Shown here piece by piece: positions 8,536 through 16,941 of a stretch of DNA of 31,864 bases. The first letter of the stretch is position 1, and every line of letters starts with the position of its first letter. The DNA lies in the NCBI GenBank assembly GCA_964431735.1, contig CAYSLJ010000081.1:1-31864 (forward strand). The letters are read 5' to 3'. The stretch is from CALARM01 sp964431735 (GTDB taxonomy: Bacteria > Vulcanimicrobiota > SpSt-956 > JAKJGF01). The translations under genes and the position numbers were made by a program. The notes below the pieces were generated by a model that made no database searches, had not been told where the DNA came from, and saw only the letters and a list, made by a program, of their open reading frames with translations.

Positions 8536-9789
8536 TTACCATGTTTTATCAGTATCTTCATAAAGTCTTTTCCCGCTGTTTATATCAAATACCTGAAGGT
8601 ATGTACCTCCGCTCTCATAACCTGACATAATAAGTTTGTCTCTGTATCTATTCAGGGCAATACTGTTATAATATTTCGAATGAGGTATCATTAATTGAAC
8701 CACATCGGCCTTCCATAGCAATTTTCCCGTATTTATATCAAGGGCCATAAGGTCTGAACCGGTAGAAATTCTACAGTAATAAGCCACTGCAAGAATATTT
8801 CCGTATGACAGAGCAGATGTAGTTTCACTGTATATATTGCCGGGAAATTTATATTCCCATTTTTTTGCCTTTCCATAAGAATCATAAAGGGTAAGAATAT
8901 CTTTTTCATCGTCAAGGGACAGAAGACCTGTGAGGTTTTCTTTTTCATCTGTTAAAATGCCAGAGGCGATTAATTTTGCTTCTTTTACCTCTCCTGTTTT
9001 GAGGTCTACTATTGCGGTGGTAATATATTTCTTTTCAAATACATTGGTTGTAAATATAAGATATTTATTATTATGAGTGAAATAATTCAGATAGCGGTGA
9101 TAATAATGTAAATCTCCTTTAATCTCTATATCCGTATGTTCTACGGGAGTTTTAAATAAAACTTTACCGTTACCGTCATATTTATATACAATTATTCCCT
9201 GCTTTCCGTCAAGGTCTTTGCTATAAATAACTCCGTCATCAAGGGCAAATAATAAATTTCTCCCGTTTATATCATGTTTTATATTTTTCTCTTTATTTTC
9301 AGGAGTTATTTCCTTTTTTGTCTTCATATTTATAATTTTGAGGCTGTTATCAGGCATAGTAAGGAAAATATCATCTTTAAGGATAACCATTTGAGAGTAA
9401 AAATGCTCTCCTTTTCCTATCTCTGTCCTGCACGGTAATGTAAAAACCTTTTTGCCTGTAAAATCGTATATATAGAAATTCTCTTTATCACTGCTTATAA
9501 GATAATGTTCATCTATAAGAGGCCTGTTTTTTCCTTCCGGTCTGAAAGATGTTACTTTCCCGGTATTTTCTCTGGAAAATACAGTGACTTCCCTGTAACC
9601 TGTGCCGTATATAAAAACATATTTCATATTTTCATCAAAAACAGGTCTTCCCTCTGCAATACCAATCTTTTCCAGTTTTTCGAGATTCAAAAAATAATTT
9701 TTATAAAAACAGGCCTGGTTTTCCTGAGAGCAAGATATATTGTAAAGAAAGAACATGAATATGACAGTGCAGAAAATTTTTAAAAACAT
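8536..9789 (-). CDS. exported beta-propeller (PQQ/WD-like) protein, probable lipoprotein
   Basis: 417 residues. The N-terminal hydrophobic segment ends YNISC (Cys 20); Asn at -3 is unusual for a lipobox, so lipidation is likely but unproven. The body is a run of beta-strand repeats such as DLKTGEVKEAKLIASG, DINTGKLLWKADVVQ and DINSGKRLYEDTDK, typical of PQQ-like eight-bladed propellers (BamB-like fold) used as scaffolds outside the cytoplasm. The ATG is preceded by GGAG at 10 nt. It stands alone between a pseudogene and a kinase gene. Function unknown. Confidence 0.75.
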   Translation of the reverse strand: MFLKIFCTVIFMFFLYNISCSQENQACFYKNYFLNLEKLEKIGIAEGRPVFDENMKYVFIYGTGYREVTVFSRENTGKVTSFRPEGKNRPLIDEHYLISSDKENFYIYDFTGKKVFTLPCRTEIGKGEHFYSQMVILKDDIFLTMPDNSLKIINMKTKKEITPENKEKNIKHDINGRNLLFALDDGVIYSKDLDGKQGIIVYKYDGNGKVLFKTPVEHTDIEIKGDLHYYHRYLNYFTHNNKYLIFTTNVFEKKYITTAIVDLKTGEVKEAKLIASGILTDEKENLTGLLSLDDEKDILTLYDSYGKAKKWEYKFPGNIYSETTSALSYGNILAVAYYCRISTGSDLMALDINTGKLLWKADVVQLMIPHSKYYNSIALNRYRDKLIMSGYESGGTYLQVFDINSGKRLYEDTDKTW

Positions 9790-9920
9790 AATAAAATCAC
9801 TCCTTTAAAACCAATTAGGCGGAAAGACGAAAAGAGAAATGACAGAAAAGGAATTTTCCGGGAAAAGATGTAGAAAAAATTTCTAAAAAAGTTGCATCTG
9901 TATAATTTCACGGGACCAAT

Positions 9921-9945
9921 TTAAGTAAGAAATAATATTACTTAA
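9921..9945. terminator. 8-bp inverted repeat overlapping the kinase stop codon
   Basis: TTAAGTAA (9921-9928) and TTACTTAA (9938-9945) pair across a 9-nt spacer, at the 3' end of the leftward kinase gene. It is A+T-rich without a T-run, so a weak terminator or binding site at best. Confidence 0.3.
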
Positions 9946-11162
9946 TCTAAATACCTTATACACATAATAATGAGATAAATTAATGGTATTAATATCAATG
10001 CAAATACCTGCTGTATCACTTTACAGATCGTTTCAAAGTCAGAATGAGTTAAACAATGTGCAAATCCTGTCCATAGAATGAAACCTATCCAGATTATAGC
10101 TATTTTTCCGGTAACAGGCGTTTGCCTGAAAAGAGTAATTAATTCAAAAATAGAAGTAATTCGTGGTCGAACAATAGATATTGGTTCCCAGAAAAAATCA
10201 AGAAAGTCTGAATAAAAAGATAAAAAAGGTTTAATTATTCGAGGACATGGCCTTTCGTCAGGGATCTCTGCATATAAAGAAGAAACCGGTATTAACATGT
10301 TCCGTCCCTTCATATAAGGCAGATTCTCTTTATACGGAGAGATGAAAAAGCCAAAATTTCCTTCATAATAGTCAACCAGTTCATCCCTGAAAAGACCTGT
10401 ATCAATATATCCGTCTCTCCTGTCAAGATTGATGGCCTTATTGATGAGATATTCCAGTTCTTCTGAAACCTTCTGATTTAACTTCCTTACAGCAGGTAAC
10501 TTAAAAGGTGTAACAGAAGGGTCATAAAGAGTCAGAAGCTGATGAAGTACAACTCCAAGGGCATATATATCAGATTGAGGAACAGACTGCCCGTTTTTCC
10601 TGCACTGTTCGGGAGCAGCATAACCTGGCGTTCCAAGTCTTACTGTATCACAATCTTTTGAAGGGTCATACCGTCTTGCCACTCCGAAATCTATTAACCT
10701 TACAGTATCTCCTTCTGAGATTATAATATTGGAAGGTTTCAAATCTCTGTATATAACAGGTTCAGGCGAAAGGTTATGGAGATAGCACAGTATTTCACAT
10801 ATCTGTATTGCCAGGCGCAATGCCTTCTGTTCATCAAAGGGGCCGGATAAGCCTTTAATAATTTCTTCAAGGCTTATACCTTTAATATACTCCATAACTA
10901 TATAAGATTTTCCGCCACATTTGAACCTCCTGTAATATCGCGGCATGCCAGGGTGTTCTATATGAAAAAGCAGTTCTGTTTCTCTCTGAAAAGCATTCAG
11001 AAGAATCTTCTCTTCTTCAGGTGATGAAAAATCAGATTTCAGTTCTTTTACGGCACAGGATTTACTGTCTTTTTTTGCCAGATAAACGGTGCTCATGGCT
11101 CCTGTACCAATTATCTCTATAATTTCATATCCTTCTATTATAGTTCCGGCATCAAGTGGCAT
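9942..11162 (-). CDS. membrane-anchored Ser/Thr protein kinase
   Basis: 406 residues. Hanks-type kinase domain: glycine loop GTGAMSTVYLAK (19-30), ATP-binding Lys 39 in CAVKELK, catalytic YRDLKPSN (Asp 140; Tyr replaces the usual His of HRD, as in many bacterial kinases), DFG 158-160, and GTPGYAAPEQ. All catalytic residues are present, so it should be active. The C-terminus has two hydrophobic segments (about 352-370 and 385-403), which would tether the cytoplasmic kinase to the membrane with almost no outer domain. The start ATG 11162 lies inside the 3' end of the upstream PemK-like toxin gene (25-nt overlap, with AAAGG 8 nt upstream), so the kinase is co-transcribed with the toxin-antitoxin pair or inserted against it. 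Confidence 0.92.
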   Translation of the reverse strand: MPLDAGTIIEGYEIIEIIGTGAMSTVYLAKKDSKSCAVKELKSDFSSPEEEKILLNAFQRETELLFHIEHPGMPRYYRRFKCGGKSYIVMEYIKGISLEEIIKGLSGPFDEQKALRLAIQICEILCYLHNLSPEPVIYRDLKPSNIIISEGDTVRLIDFGVARRYDPSKDCDTVRLGTPGYAAPEQCRKNGQSVPQSDIYALGVVLHQLLTLYDPSVTPFKLPAVRKLNQKVSEELEYLINKAINLDRRDGYIDTGLFRDELVDYYEGNFGFFISPYKENLPYMKGRNMLIPVSSLYAEIPDERPCPRIIKPFLSFYSDFLDFFWEPISIVRPRITSIFELITLFRQTPVTGKIAIIWIGFILWTGFAHCLTHSDFETICKVIQQVFALILIPLIYLIIMCIRYLD

Positions 11163-11437
11163 ATAAAATACCTTTCACTCATATATTCACATCTGATCAC
11201 AGACTTCCTAGCCAGTCCTGATTGTTTAAATGCTTCTGTGCCATCTTCTATTAAATATTCTGTAGCAATAACTTTATCTACATGCTGGGAGGTAATAGCA
11301 ACCAGAATAAGATCATTAAATCTCCTCGTTATATTATGATTAGAGACAACAAGAGCAGGTCTTGCCTTTTGCTGCATACCTGCTGTTGTTATAAATGGAA
11401 AAGGAACAACTACAATATCTCCATTGCTATAACTCAT
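11138..11437 (-). CDS. PemK/MazF-like toxin, C-terminus apparently cut
   Basis: 99 residues from ATG 11437, chosen because GGAGGA lies about 8 nt upstream; an ATG-like extension to 11455 has no ribosome site. GDIVVVPFPF, ARPALVVSNH and DLILVAITSQ are typical of type II PemK/MazF endoribonucleases, which cleave mRNA. After GLARKSVIRCEY the family normally continues with a conserved DK(S)LI strand and a helix. Here the reading frame runs into the kinase leader and ends in 15 unrelated residues. The last strand and helix are thus missing, and activity is doubtful. It overlaps the antitoxin by 11 nt. Confidence 0.8.
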   Translation of the reverse strand: MSYSNGDIVVVPFPFITTAGMQQKARPALVVSNHNITRRFNDLILVAITSQHVDKVIATEYLIEDGTEAFKQSGLARKSVIRCEYMSERYFICHLMPEL

Positions 11438-11642
11438 ACAGGTCTTCCTCCGCATTATCCCAGATTTTACTTAATGCCTGTTGATGAAGTAATAAGGAAT
11501 CCCGGTCAATCTGAGATACTCTTCTTCTGCAATACTCACTCACAAGAAATCTGGCATAATCAAAGAGTTCCATGACCTTCTCTTCAGGTAAATCATTTAT
11601 AAGCTGAAACAATTCTGTCTTACAATCTTTTACATTCTGCAT
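11427..11642 (-). CDS. antitoxin partner of the PemK-like toxin
   Basis: 71 residues from ATG 11642, chosen over the upstream TTG 11663 because GAGGTGG sits just before it. LINDLPEEKVMELFDYARFL followed by a charged, probably flexible C-terminus resembles DUF2281-type antitoxins that pair with PemK or PIN toxins. The 3' end overlaps the toxin by 11 nt, as expected of a co-translated pair. It probably neutralises the toxin and represses its own promoter. Confidence 0.75.
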   Translation of the reverse strand: MQNVKDCKTELFQLINDLPEEKVMELFDYARFLVSEYCRRRVSQIDRDSLLLHQQALSKIWDNAEEDLYEL

Positions 11643-11912
11643 GACTAATCCACCTCTCTTCAATATATTATAACAGAAAAAAGATTATCTGGTAGTGAAA
11701 AATAAAAGCTGGTTTATTCAGATTTCATTTTGCACTGCCCAAAATTCTGCAAAATCTTGCTTCGAGAAACAGGAAATGATAGAATAAGCATACACATAAA
11801 AGTCACAGCCATTACAATTCTAATGACCGTTCAGAGTCCGGATTATAAAAACCGATATTACATGGCAGTTACCGTAAATCAGAATCACAAAATATATAGA
11901 GGAATTAGCATT

Positions 11913-12386
11913 ATGCAGTCCATAAATTTTTATATTCTCATACAGGGAATTATATGTGCCATAATCAATATGATCGTAAACCCGGGCATGTCATGGCTTT
12001 TTAACCGCACGATGGAGTTTACCCCCCTTGCAGGTATAGCCATAGATATGACGATTACCTGTCTCATTATGTCGACAGCAATAACCTTTTTTACAACTTC
12101 CGGAGTAAGGGAAGCTCTAAAAGCCGGGAATATAAAAGGCGGATATTCTTATTTTACAGGAAAATCATTATCACGATTTCCCCGGAAATGGCCGACGCTG
12201 GGTATTCTGCTCGGCTTTATCTTTGCAATCCTGCTCGTGCCACTGACCATAGTAATATTTACTGCGGCAGGTCTTTCCGGGTTATCTTTTTTAGTGATTG
12301 TAATATTTAAAGCCATATACACAGGTCTAATGGCCTTTACGGTAACAGCTCTGGTAATTATACGTCAGATTGAGGCACTTCAATAG
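11913..12386 (+). CDS. small four-helix membrane protein, unknown function
   Basis: 157 residues from ATG 11913, with GAGGA nine bases upstream. The frame is open back to 11730, but that extension looks non-coding. Four hydrophobic segments are visible (about 5-25, 38-60, 93-118 and 122-148), with short charged loops such as LSRFPRKWP. No family recognised. It ends 28 bp before the SDR gene and shares its relatively G+C-rich composition, so the two are probably one transcription unit. Confidence 0.65.
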   Translation: MQSINFYILIQGIICAIINMIVNPGMSWLFNRTMEFTPLAGIAIDMTITCLIMSTAITFFTTSGVREALKAGNIKGGYSYFTGKSLSRFPRKWPTLGILLGFIFAILLVPLTIVIFTAAGLSGLSFLVIVIFKAIYTGLMAFTVTALVIIRQIEALQ

Positions 12387-12414
12387 ATCACAAATTATAA
12401 GAGGAGGTTATTTT

Positions 12415-13248
12415 ATGGAACATCAGGATTATTTCCACAAAAAAATCTGTGTCGTTACAGGCGCAGCATCAGGCATAGGCTTTGCCGTGAGTGAAGCCCT
12501 GCTGAAGGCAGGTGCTACGGTAATAATGGCAGACAGAAACACAAAAAACCTGGAAGAAGCGTTAGAAAAGCTCGCTATATATAGCGGGCACGTTCATTCC
12601 ATGACAGTTGATGTATCGAAAGAAGAACAGGTTCGCCATATGATTGAAGACACAGCAGCCAGACATGGCAGACTGGATATGCTCTTCAACAACGCAGGTA
12701 TACCTGCCTCTTTGCCCATAGGCGATGCGACACTGGATATGTGGCGAAAAGTCATAGATGTAAACCTGTGGAGCGTCATATACGGAATTCATTACGTCCT
12801 TCCGATTATGAGAAAACAGGGAGGAGGCCACATAGTCAACACTTCATCCATAGCAGGTCTGCTCACATCGGCATATCAATCGGTATATTCTGCCACCAAA
12901 TTTGCAGTGGCAGGTATGAGCGAATGTCTTCGTTTCGAACTGGGTGATGAAAATATTCATGTCAGTGTCATATGTCCGGGAAATGTGGCAAGCCGCATCT
13001 TCGGCACGCCTGTTTTCGGCGAAGTAATTGAAGCAAAGATTCCTGATGATGCAATCTCTGCAGAAGAAGCTGCTGAGATTATCCTCAAAGGCGTGGCAAA
13101 CAAAGAGGGTATAATAGCTTTCCCGGAAAAATACCGGCAAATGTGGCTAAATTACTGGAGTAACCCGAAAGAAGCGGAAAAAGGGTTCCGGGAAGAGGCA
13201 AGAAAGAGACGAAAGGCCATAGAAGCTACAGGAACAATATATCAATAA
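12415..13248 (+). CDS. short-chain dehydrogenase/reductase (classical SDR)
   Basis: 277 residues from ATG 12415, which follows GAGGAGG; an in-frame start at 12370 overlaps the upstream gene and is unlikely. Classical SDR motifs are all present: TGAASGIG (15-22) for the nucleotide, Asp 40 at the end of strand 2 (suggesting NAD(H) preference), NNAG (92-95), catalytic Ser near 144, Tyr 158 and Lys 162 in YSATK, and CPGNVAS after strand 6. It would reduce or oxidise a carbonyl/alcohol; the substrate cannot be told. It probably forms an operon with the upstream membrane protein. Confidence 0.93.
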   Translation: MEHQDYFHKKICVVTGAASGIGFAVSEALLKAGATVIMADRNTKNLEEALEKLAIYSGHVHSMTVDVSKEEQVRHMIEDTAARHGRLDMLFNNAGIPASLPIGDATLDMWRKVIDVNLWSVIYGIHYVLPIMRKQGGGHIVNTSSIAGLLTSAYQSVYSATKFAVAGMSECLRFELGDENIHVSVICPGNVASRIFGTPVFGEVIEAKIPDDAISAEEAAEIILKGVANKEGIIAFPEKYRQMWLNYWSNPKEAEKGFREEARKRRKAIEATGTIYQ

Positions 13249-13315
13249 GGCCGGGATTTCTATGGTTGGTAGCTTCCCTGAGATTTGAGATGGCACAGGG
13301 GGGCTATAAGTATCT

Positions 13316-14173
13316 ATGAGTAAAGAGGTGAATAATTTGAGTAACAGGGAGCAAAAGAATTCCTCTCCTATTTCCGATATGGAAAAATTCCTTTTCAAAA
13401 CTGCTTCAGATAAAGATTTCAGAGATTCTTTTCTTAAAGACAGAAAATCCTTTCTTGCGAATCCCGGTCTTGCATTGAGCCACCGGGATAAAATGATACT
13501 CAGTACTATTCCTCTGAACCATCTATCTGATATGATAGAAAAACTCAGTTCCCGGACAAGTTCAAGAAGGAATTTTCTTAAAGGTGCGGCATCAGGCGCA
13601 TTGCTTCTTACAGGAGCAGTGTCTCCTTCTTTTGCCGGTGAAAAATCTGACGGAAGAGATATTTTTGTCGCACAAACCCTCGGGACACGACCGGATTATC
13701 CGGAAAACTTACTTTACAATATGCCTCAGCCATTAACCAGAGCAGTAGGACCTCCGGGTGATACAATAGTTTATAATTATACCGGCTTTGGAATTATTAT
13801 TCCGACGGATGCCCTGGATAAAGAGACAGATATAACAATAAATATGCTCTATATGGGGCCCGGTTTGAATGAGCAAAATAATTTTTTTCATCTCGATGTT
13901 TACCGGATTTATTCAGAGGAGAGTGAATTTTTAAAGGATATTACCATATGGTTCCCTGCAGTAAACTACAGCGGGCTTAAAGCATATTTTTATAAAGATC
14001 GGACGATAACAACCTCTGCCGATGACGTCAAATTATGGACGAATAAAGAAATTTGGAATTCTATATCAGACGAATCTATCTGGGAACCGATTTCTGTAGA
14101 AATTAAGAAAAATTATTATGCAGTTTTTAAAACGAAAACATGTGGGATTTATACGGCAGGATATTTCAAATAA
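13316..14173 (+). CDS. Tat-exported protein with RiPP-leader-like N-domain and beta-sandwich C-domain
   Basis: 285 residues from ATG 13316; TTG 13337 with AGAGGTG six bases upstream is an equally good start and removes only seven residues. Residues 20-78 (MEKFLFKTASDKDFRDSFLK to MIEKL) form a helical segment like the leader regions of Franean1_4349/nitrile-hydratase-type RiPP precursors. A twin-arginine signal follows at 82-107 (SSRRNFLKG, hydrophobic stretch, then SFA|GE). The exported part (108-285) is beta-rich; GFGIIIPTDALDKETDITI resembles ZU5-like domains. A leader-like domain ahead of a Tat signal is unusual, and its function is unknown. The C-terminus converges with the YVTN gene 8 bp away. 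Confidence 0.75.
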   Translation: MSKEVNNLSNREQKNSSPISDMEKFLFKTASDKDFRDSFLKDRKSFLANPGLALSHRDKMILSTIPLNHLSDMIEKLSSRTSSRRNFLKGAASGALLLTGAVSPSFAGEKSDGRDIFVAQTLGTRPDYPENLLYNMPQPLTRAVGPPGDTIVYNYTGFGIIIPTDALDKETDITINMLYMGPGLNEQNNFFHLDVYRIYSEESEFLKDITIWFPAVNYSGLKAYFYKDRTITTSADDVKLWTNKEIWNSISDESIWEPISVEIKKNYYAVFKTKTCGIYTAGYFK

Positions 14174-14180
14174 GGATTTT

Positions 14181-15629
14181 TTATTTTACGACTATACCGA
14201 ATGGTCTTCCTCCATAAAAAGGTATTGTGCGTGATACAACTGTGTTTTTTGCCACATCTATTATGGTTATATCATTAGAACCACTGTTGGTAACAAAGGC
14301 AAATTTACCATCACCGGAAATTGCGATACAAGCGGGATAACTACCGGACGCCAAGGTATTCATCAGAGCATCAGTGGCAGTATCAATAATAGAGACACAT
14401 CCCATACGAGCAACAAAAAGTTTTTTTCCATCAGGTGTTATGGTAACTTTAGTGGGATTTAAACCAGCCTTTATAGTATTAGTTACTTCTTTTTTAAGAA
14501 CATCAATAACAGAAATACTGTTAGAATTCCGATTCGCCACATACAATTTCTTTCCATCAGGTGTAATGGCCAGACCATAAGGGTTTTCTCCTACTGTTAC
14601 AGTATCCTCAACCGTATTATCCACAGTATTTATAAAAACCACTTCTCCATTCTTAGCCGTTCCAAGAGAGACATAAACTGTTTGCCCATATGCTGCTATA
14701 GCCCAGGGCTGACCGATAGAATTATCCTTTAATGGCGGTAAAGGAATAGTTTTCACACAGGTATTCGTAGTGGTATCCAGTACTTTCAACAAAGGAGTCT
14801 CCAGATGGGCCCACGTACAGTAAAGGTTTTTTCCACCATTTCCTGTTGTTATATCTCCTATACTATAACCGTGTTCCTCCATAGGAATAACAGTAACAAC
14901 AGAATTATTTTTTTCTGTATCCAGAACTGTTATATTATTGGCGGTGTCGGCAATATAAAGTATTTTCCCATCTTTCATAGCAAGCCAGCCTGGCATGACA
15001 GTATCCTTCCACTCTATAATATTCACTGCACTTCTGGAAAGACTGTTAATAATCATTAAAACATTTTTCTTCTTTGAAACAGCCAGGAAGGGATGTGTAA
15101 TATCATTTGAATTATAAATTTCTTCTTCAAAGGACCAACCGGCACAGGCAACATATAAAAGATAAACACTGGCAGATTCCATAGGATTTGAAAGGTCAGG
15201 ATTGAGTCCTACTGGTATACAGACAGGGTACATTATTGATGTATTATTGGCCATATGATTTAAAGGTTCAGGACTGACTGCTACAGGAGGTACTTTTTCT
15301 ATGATACTCATTTCAATTATCAAACTTCTGGTCTTACCTTTTTGAAGAGCAACATTTTTCTGCACAGTTTGATAATCTTTTCTGAAAAAACACAGAGTAT
15401 AATTACCTGGTTCAATGTCATAAAAATAAAAATAACCTGTCTCATCAGTATAGCATATTTTATTTGCTCCCTGTATTGCTACCTCAACATCTTTTATACC
15501 TTTCATCATCTTATCCTGAACTATTCCATGAATAACTCCTGAAACAGATTCCTGTGATAAGACGAGGAATTTCATACAGAGGTTCAGACAAAAAATTAAA
15601 GTGAATATCCTGACGGCTTTCTTTAACAT
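14181..15629 (-). CDS. exported protein: carboxypeptidase-regulatory-like domain plus YVTN beta-propeller
   Basis: 482 residues; ATG 15629 has AGGAAG seven bases upstream. A signal peptide (about 1-26) is followed by a CarboxypepD_reg-type beta-sandwich (about 30-110: GIVQDKMMKGIKDVEVAIQG, TDETGYFYFYDIEPGNYTL). Residues 125-482 form a seven-bladed propeller of the YVTN type, with blades like NPYGLAITPDGKKLYVANR and NPTKVTITPDGKKLFVAR. Such proteins are usually cell-surface or periplasmic structural or binding proteins. No enzymatic motif seen. It is the third propeller protein in this window. Confidence 0.88.
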   Translation of the reverse strand: MLKKAVRIFTLIFCLNLCMKFLVLSQESVSGVIHGIVQDKMMKGIKDVEVAIQGANKICYTDETGYFYFYDIEPGNYTLCFFRKDYQTVQKNVALQKGKTRSLIIEMSIIEKVPPVAVSPEPLNHMANNTSIMYPVCIPVGLNPDLSNPMESASVYLLYVACAGWSFEEEIYNSNDITHPFLAVSKKKNVLMIINSLSRSAVNIIEWKDTVMPGWLAMKDGKILYIADTANNITVLDTEKNNSVVTVIPMEEHGYSIGDITTGNGGKNLYCTWAHLETPLLKVLDTTTNTCVKTIPLPPLKDNSIGQPWAIAAYGQTVYVSLGTAKNGEVVFINTVDNTVEDTVTVGENPYGLAITPDGKKLYVANRNSNSISVIDVLKKEVTNTIKAGLNPTKVTITPDGKKLFVARMGCVSIIDTATDALMNTLASGSYPACIAISGDGKFAFVTNSGSNDITIIDVAKNTVVSRTIPFYGGRPFGIVVK

Positions 15630-15692
15630 ATATTTTCTTCCTGAAAGTTATTTAAGTGCTCCTGTTCCAGTTTATCAGGCAGATGGTGAAAA

Positions 15693-16040
15693 TCATGTAA
15701 TATCTCCCAGATCCTTTAAAATTGTTTTTATTTGCTTTTTTATAGGAGATATTCTTTTTAAGCTTTTCCAGACAATCTTATAATCCACACCAAAATAGAA
15801 GTGTATCAATACATCCCTTGTACCTGCCATATATTTCCATGGAATAGTCTGATATTTATTTTTTATACCATCCGATATCTTTTTAGTGGCTTCACCTATA
15901 ATTTCAAATTTCCTTATAACTGCACTGGATGTTCTGTCATCATGTATAAAATCATCATAAGTCATATCTTTAACAAATTCTTCTATTGCTTCCATAGCCA
16001 GCAATATATCTTTTAAATAAAGAGTCTCATCTCTTATCAT
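15693..16040 (-). CDS. hepT: HepT-like HEPN toxin
   Basis: 115 residues (DUF86/HepT family). The HEPN ribonuclease motif RX4HXY is intact: Arg 75, His 80, Tyr 82 in RDVLIHFYF. These enzymes dimerise and cut RNA. It overlaps the upstream nucleotidyltransferase gene by four bases, the standard arrangement of MntA/HepT type VII pairs, in which the partner AMPylates the toxin near the Tyr of this motif to silence it. Unlike the two other toxin loci nearby, this pair looks complete. Confidence 0.9.
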   Translation of the reverse strand: MIRDETLYLKDILLAMEAIEEFVKDMTYDDFIHDDRTSSAVIRKFEIIGEATKKISDGIKNKYQTIPWKYMAGTRDVLIHFYFGVDYKIVWKSLKRISPIKKQIKTILKDLGDIT

Positions 16041-16327
16041 ATATAAAAAGTCTCCTTCAGGATAGATTCTTTTAATTCCTCTCTTATTGAGCGTCTGGGG
16101 ACAATATCTACTTTTATATTCAATCTCTCCTGAAGAAATATGGAAAGGCCTGCCATATCAAATAAGTCTGCTTCTTCATCAAAATCTACCAGTATATCTA
16201 TATCACTGTTTTTTCTGTTTTCCATCCTGGCATAAGAGCCAAATATACCTTTTATCTCTGCTTTAAATTCTTTTTTGATTTCTTCTTTTACCGAAGATAA
16301 TTTACTGATAATTTCTTCTTTATTCAC
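16037..16327 (-). CDS. mntA: MntA-like nucleotidyltransferase antitoxin
   Basis: 96 residues of the minimal nucleotidyltransferase fold. The GSX10DXD signature is exact: Gly 30-Ser 31 in GSYAR and Asp 42/Asp 44 in SDIDILVDF, with a third acidic residue probably Asp 74 in KVDIVPR. It transfers AMP to the HepT partner to neutralise it. It is first gene of the two-gene unit and overlaps hepT by four bases. Confidence 0.9.
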   Translation of the reverse strand: MNKEEIISKLSSVKEEIKKEFKAEIKGIFGSYARMENRKNSDIDILVDFDEEADLFDMAGLSIFLQERLNIKVDIVPRRSIREELKESILKETFYI

Positions 16328-16406
16328 CTTATTACCACCTTCTTATTTTTATCAAAAAGAATTCCTTCTGGAAATAATAATCTCAAAAATTCGTTTATTT
16401 ATTAAA

Positions 16407-16523
16407 TTAATAAGGATTTCTCTGGCAGTCTTTAATCAGACTATTAATTCTATTCAGCTTATTTTTATCTGTATTCTGCCAGTAAGTATAATGTTCCCAG
16501 GCATCTTTCGTAAAACAAATCAT
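16407..16523 (-). pseudogene. truncated Txe/YoeB toxin (38 residues)
   Basis: The ATG at 16523 overlaps the antitoxin stop (ATGA). The product starts MICFTKDAWEHYTYWQNTDK and ends IKDCQRNPY, matching the first 38 residues of YoeB/Txe (for example WDDYLYWQETD and LIKD in E. coli YoeB). It then stops at TAA 16409-16407. Sequence beyond the stop has no recognisable toxin in any frame, so the catalytic residues (Glu 46, Arg 65, His 83, Tyr 84 in E. coli numbering) are gone. It is a 3'-deleted toxin gene left behind its intact antitoxin. Confidence 0.85.
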
Positions 16524-16750
16524 ATCTTTAATTCTTCCTGAGTTTTCATAATTAATTCATTGTTTTTTAACTGTTCTATGGAGTGTCGCAGGGCTTCACT
16601 GTTAGCAGGAGTAGATAGTAAATAATCTGTTTCATCATATTCATTTGAAATCTTAATCTCTACCATTGCACTTTGAGGGAATACAGTTTTTATTTTATCT
16701 AAAAATATACTGTCCAGTTCATTTATAGATAATTTAAAAGTAGCTTCCAT
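16520..16750 (-). CDS. YefM/Axe-like antitoxin, orphaned
   Basis: 76 residues; the ATG follows AAGGAGGG. Its C-terminal part, SPANSEALRHSIEQLKN to TQEELK, matches the toxin-binding tails of antitoxins paired with Txe/YoeB (the 'NxExLxxSIxxxxxG...LEEL' pattern). The 4-nt overlap with the YoeB stump confirms the pairing. With its toxin truncated, it may act only as a decoy or anti-toxin for related YoeB proteins elsewhere, or be on the way out. Confidence 0.8.
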   Translation of the reverse strand: MEATFKLSINELDSIFLDKIKTVFPQSAMVEIKISNEYDETDYLLSTPANSEALRHSIEQLKNNELIMKTQEELKI

Positions 16751-16941
16751 TGGTTTATCCCTCCTTACTAATCAAAATCAACAAATAATCTCTTATTATT
16801 TTAGCATAAAAAAAGACACATTTAAATATAACCCTGCGGAATATCCATCACCTGAAAAAGCAATTTTGAGCAAGAATTTTGTTCCCGGAGAAATTATAAT
16901 GAAAACAATAGTAATTTTCACCACAGGAAAGGAGCAAAAAA

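Noticed and set aside
11730..11912. N-terminal extension of the small membrane protein
   Set aside because: The residues are not hydrophobic in a membrane-protein pattern and ATG 11913 has a clear GAGGA site.
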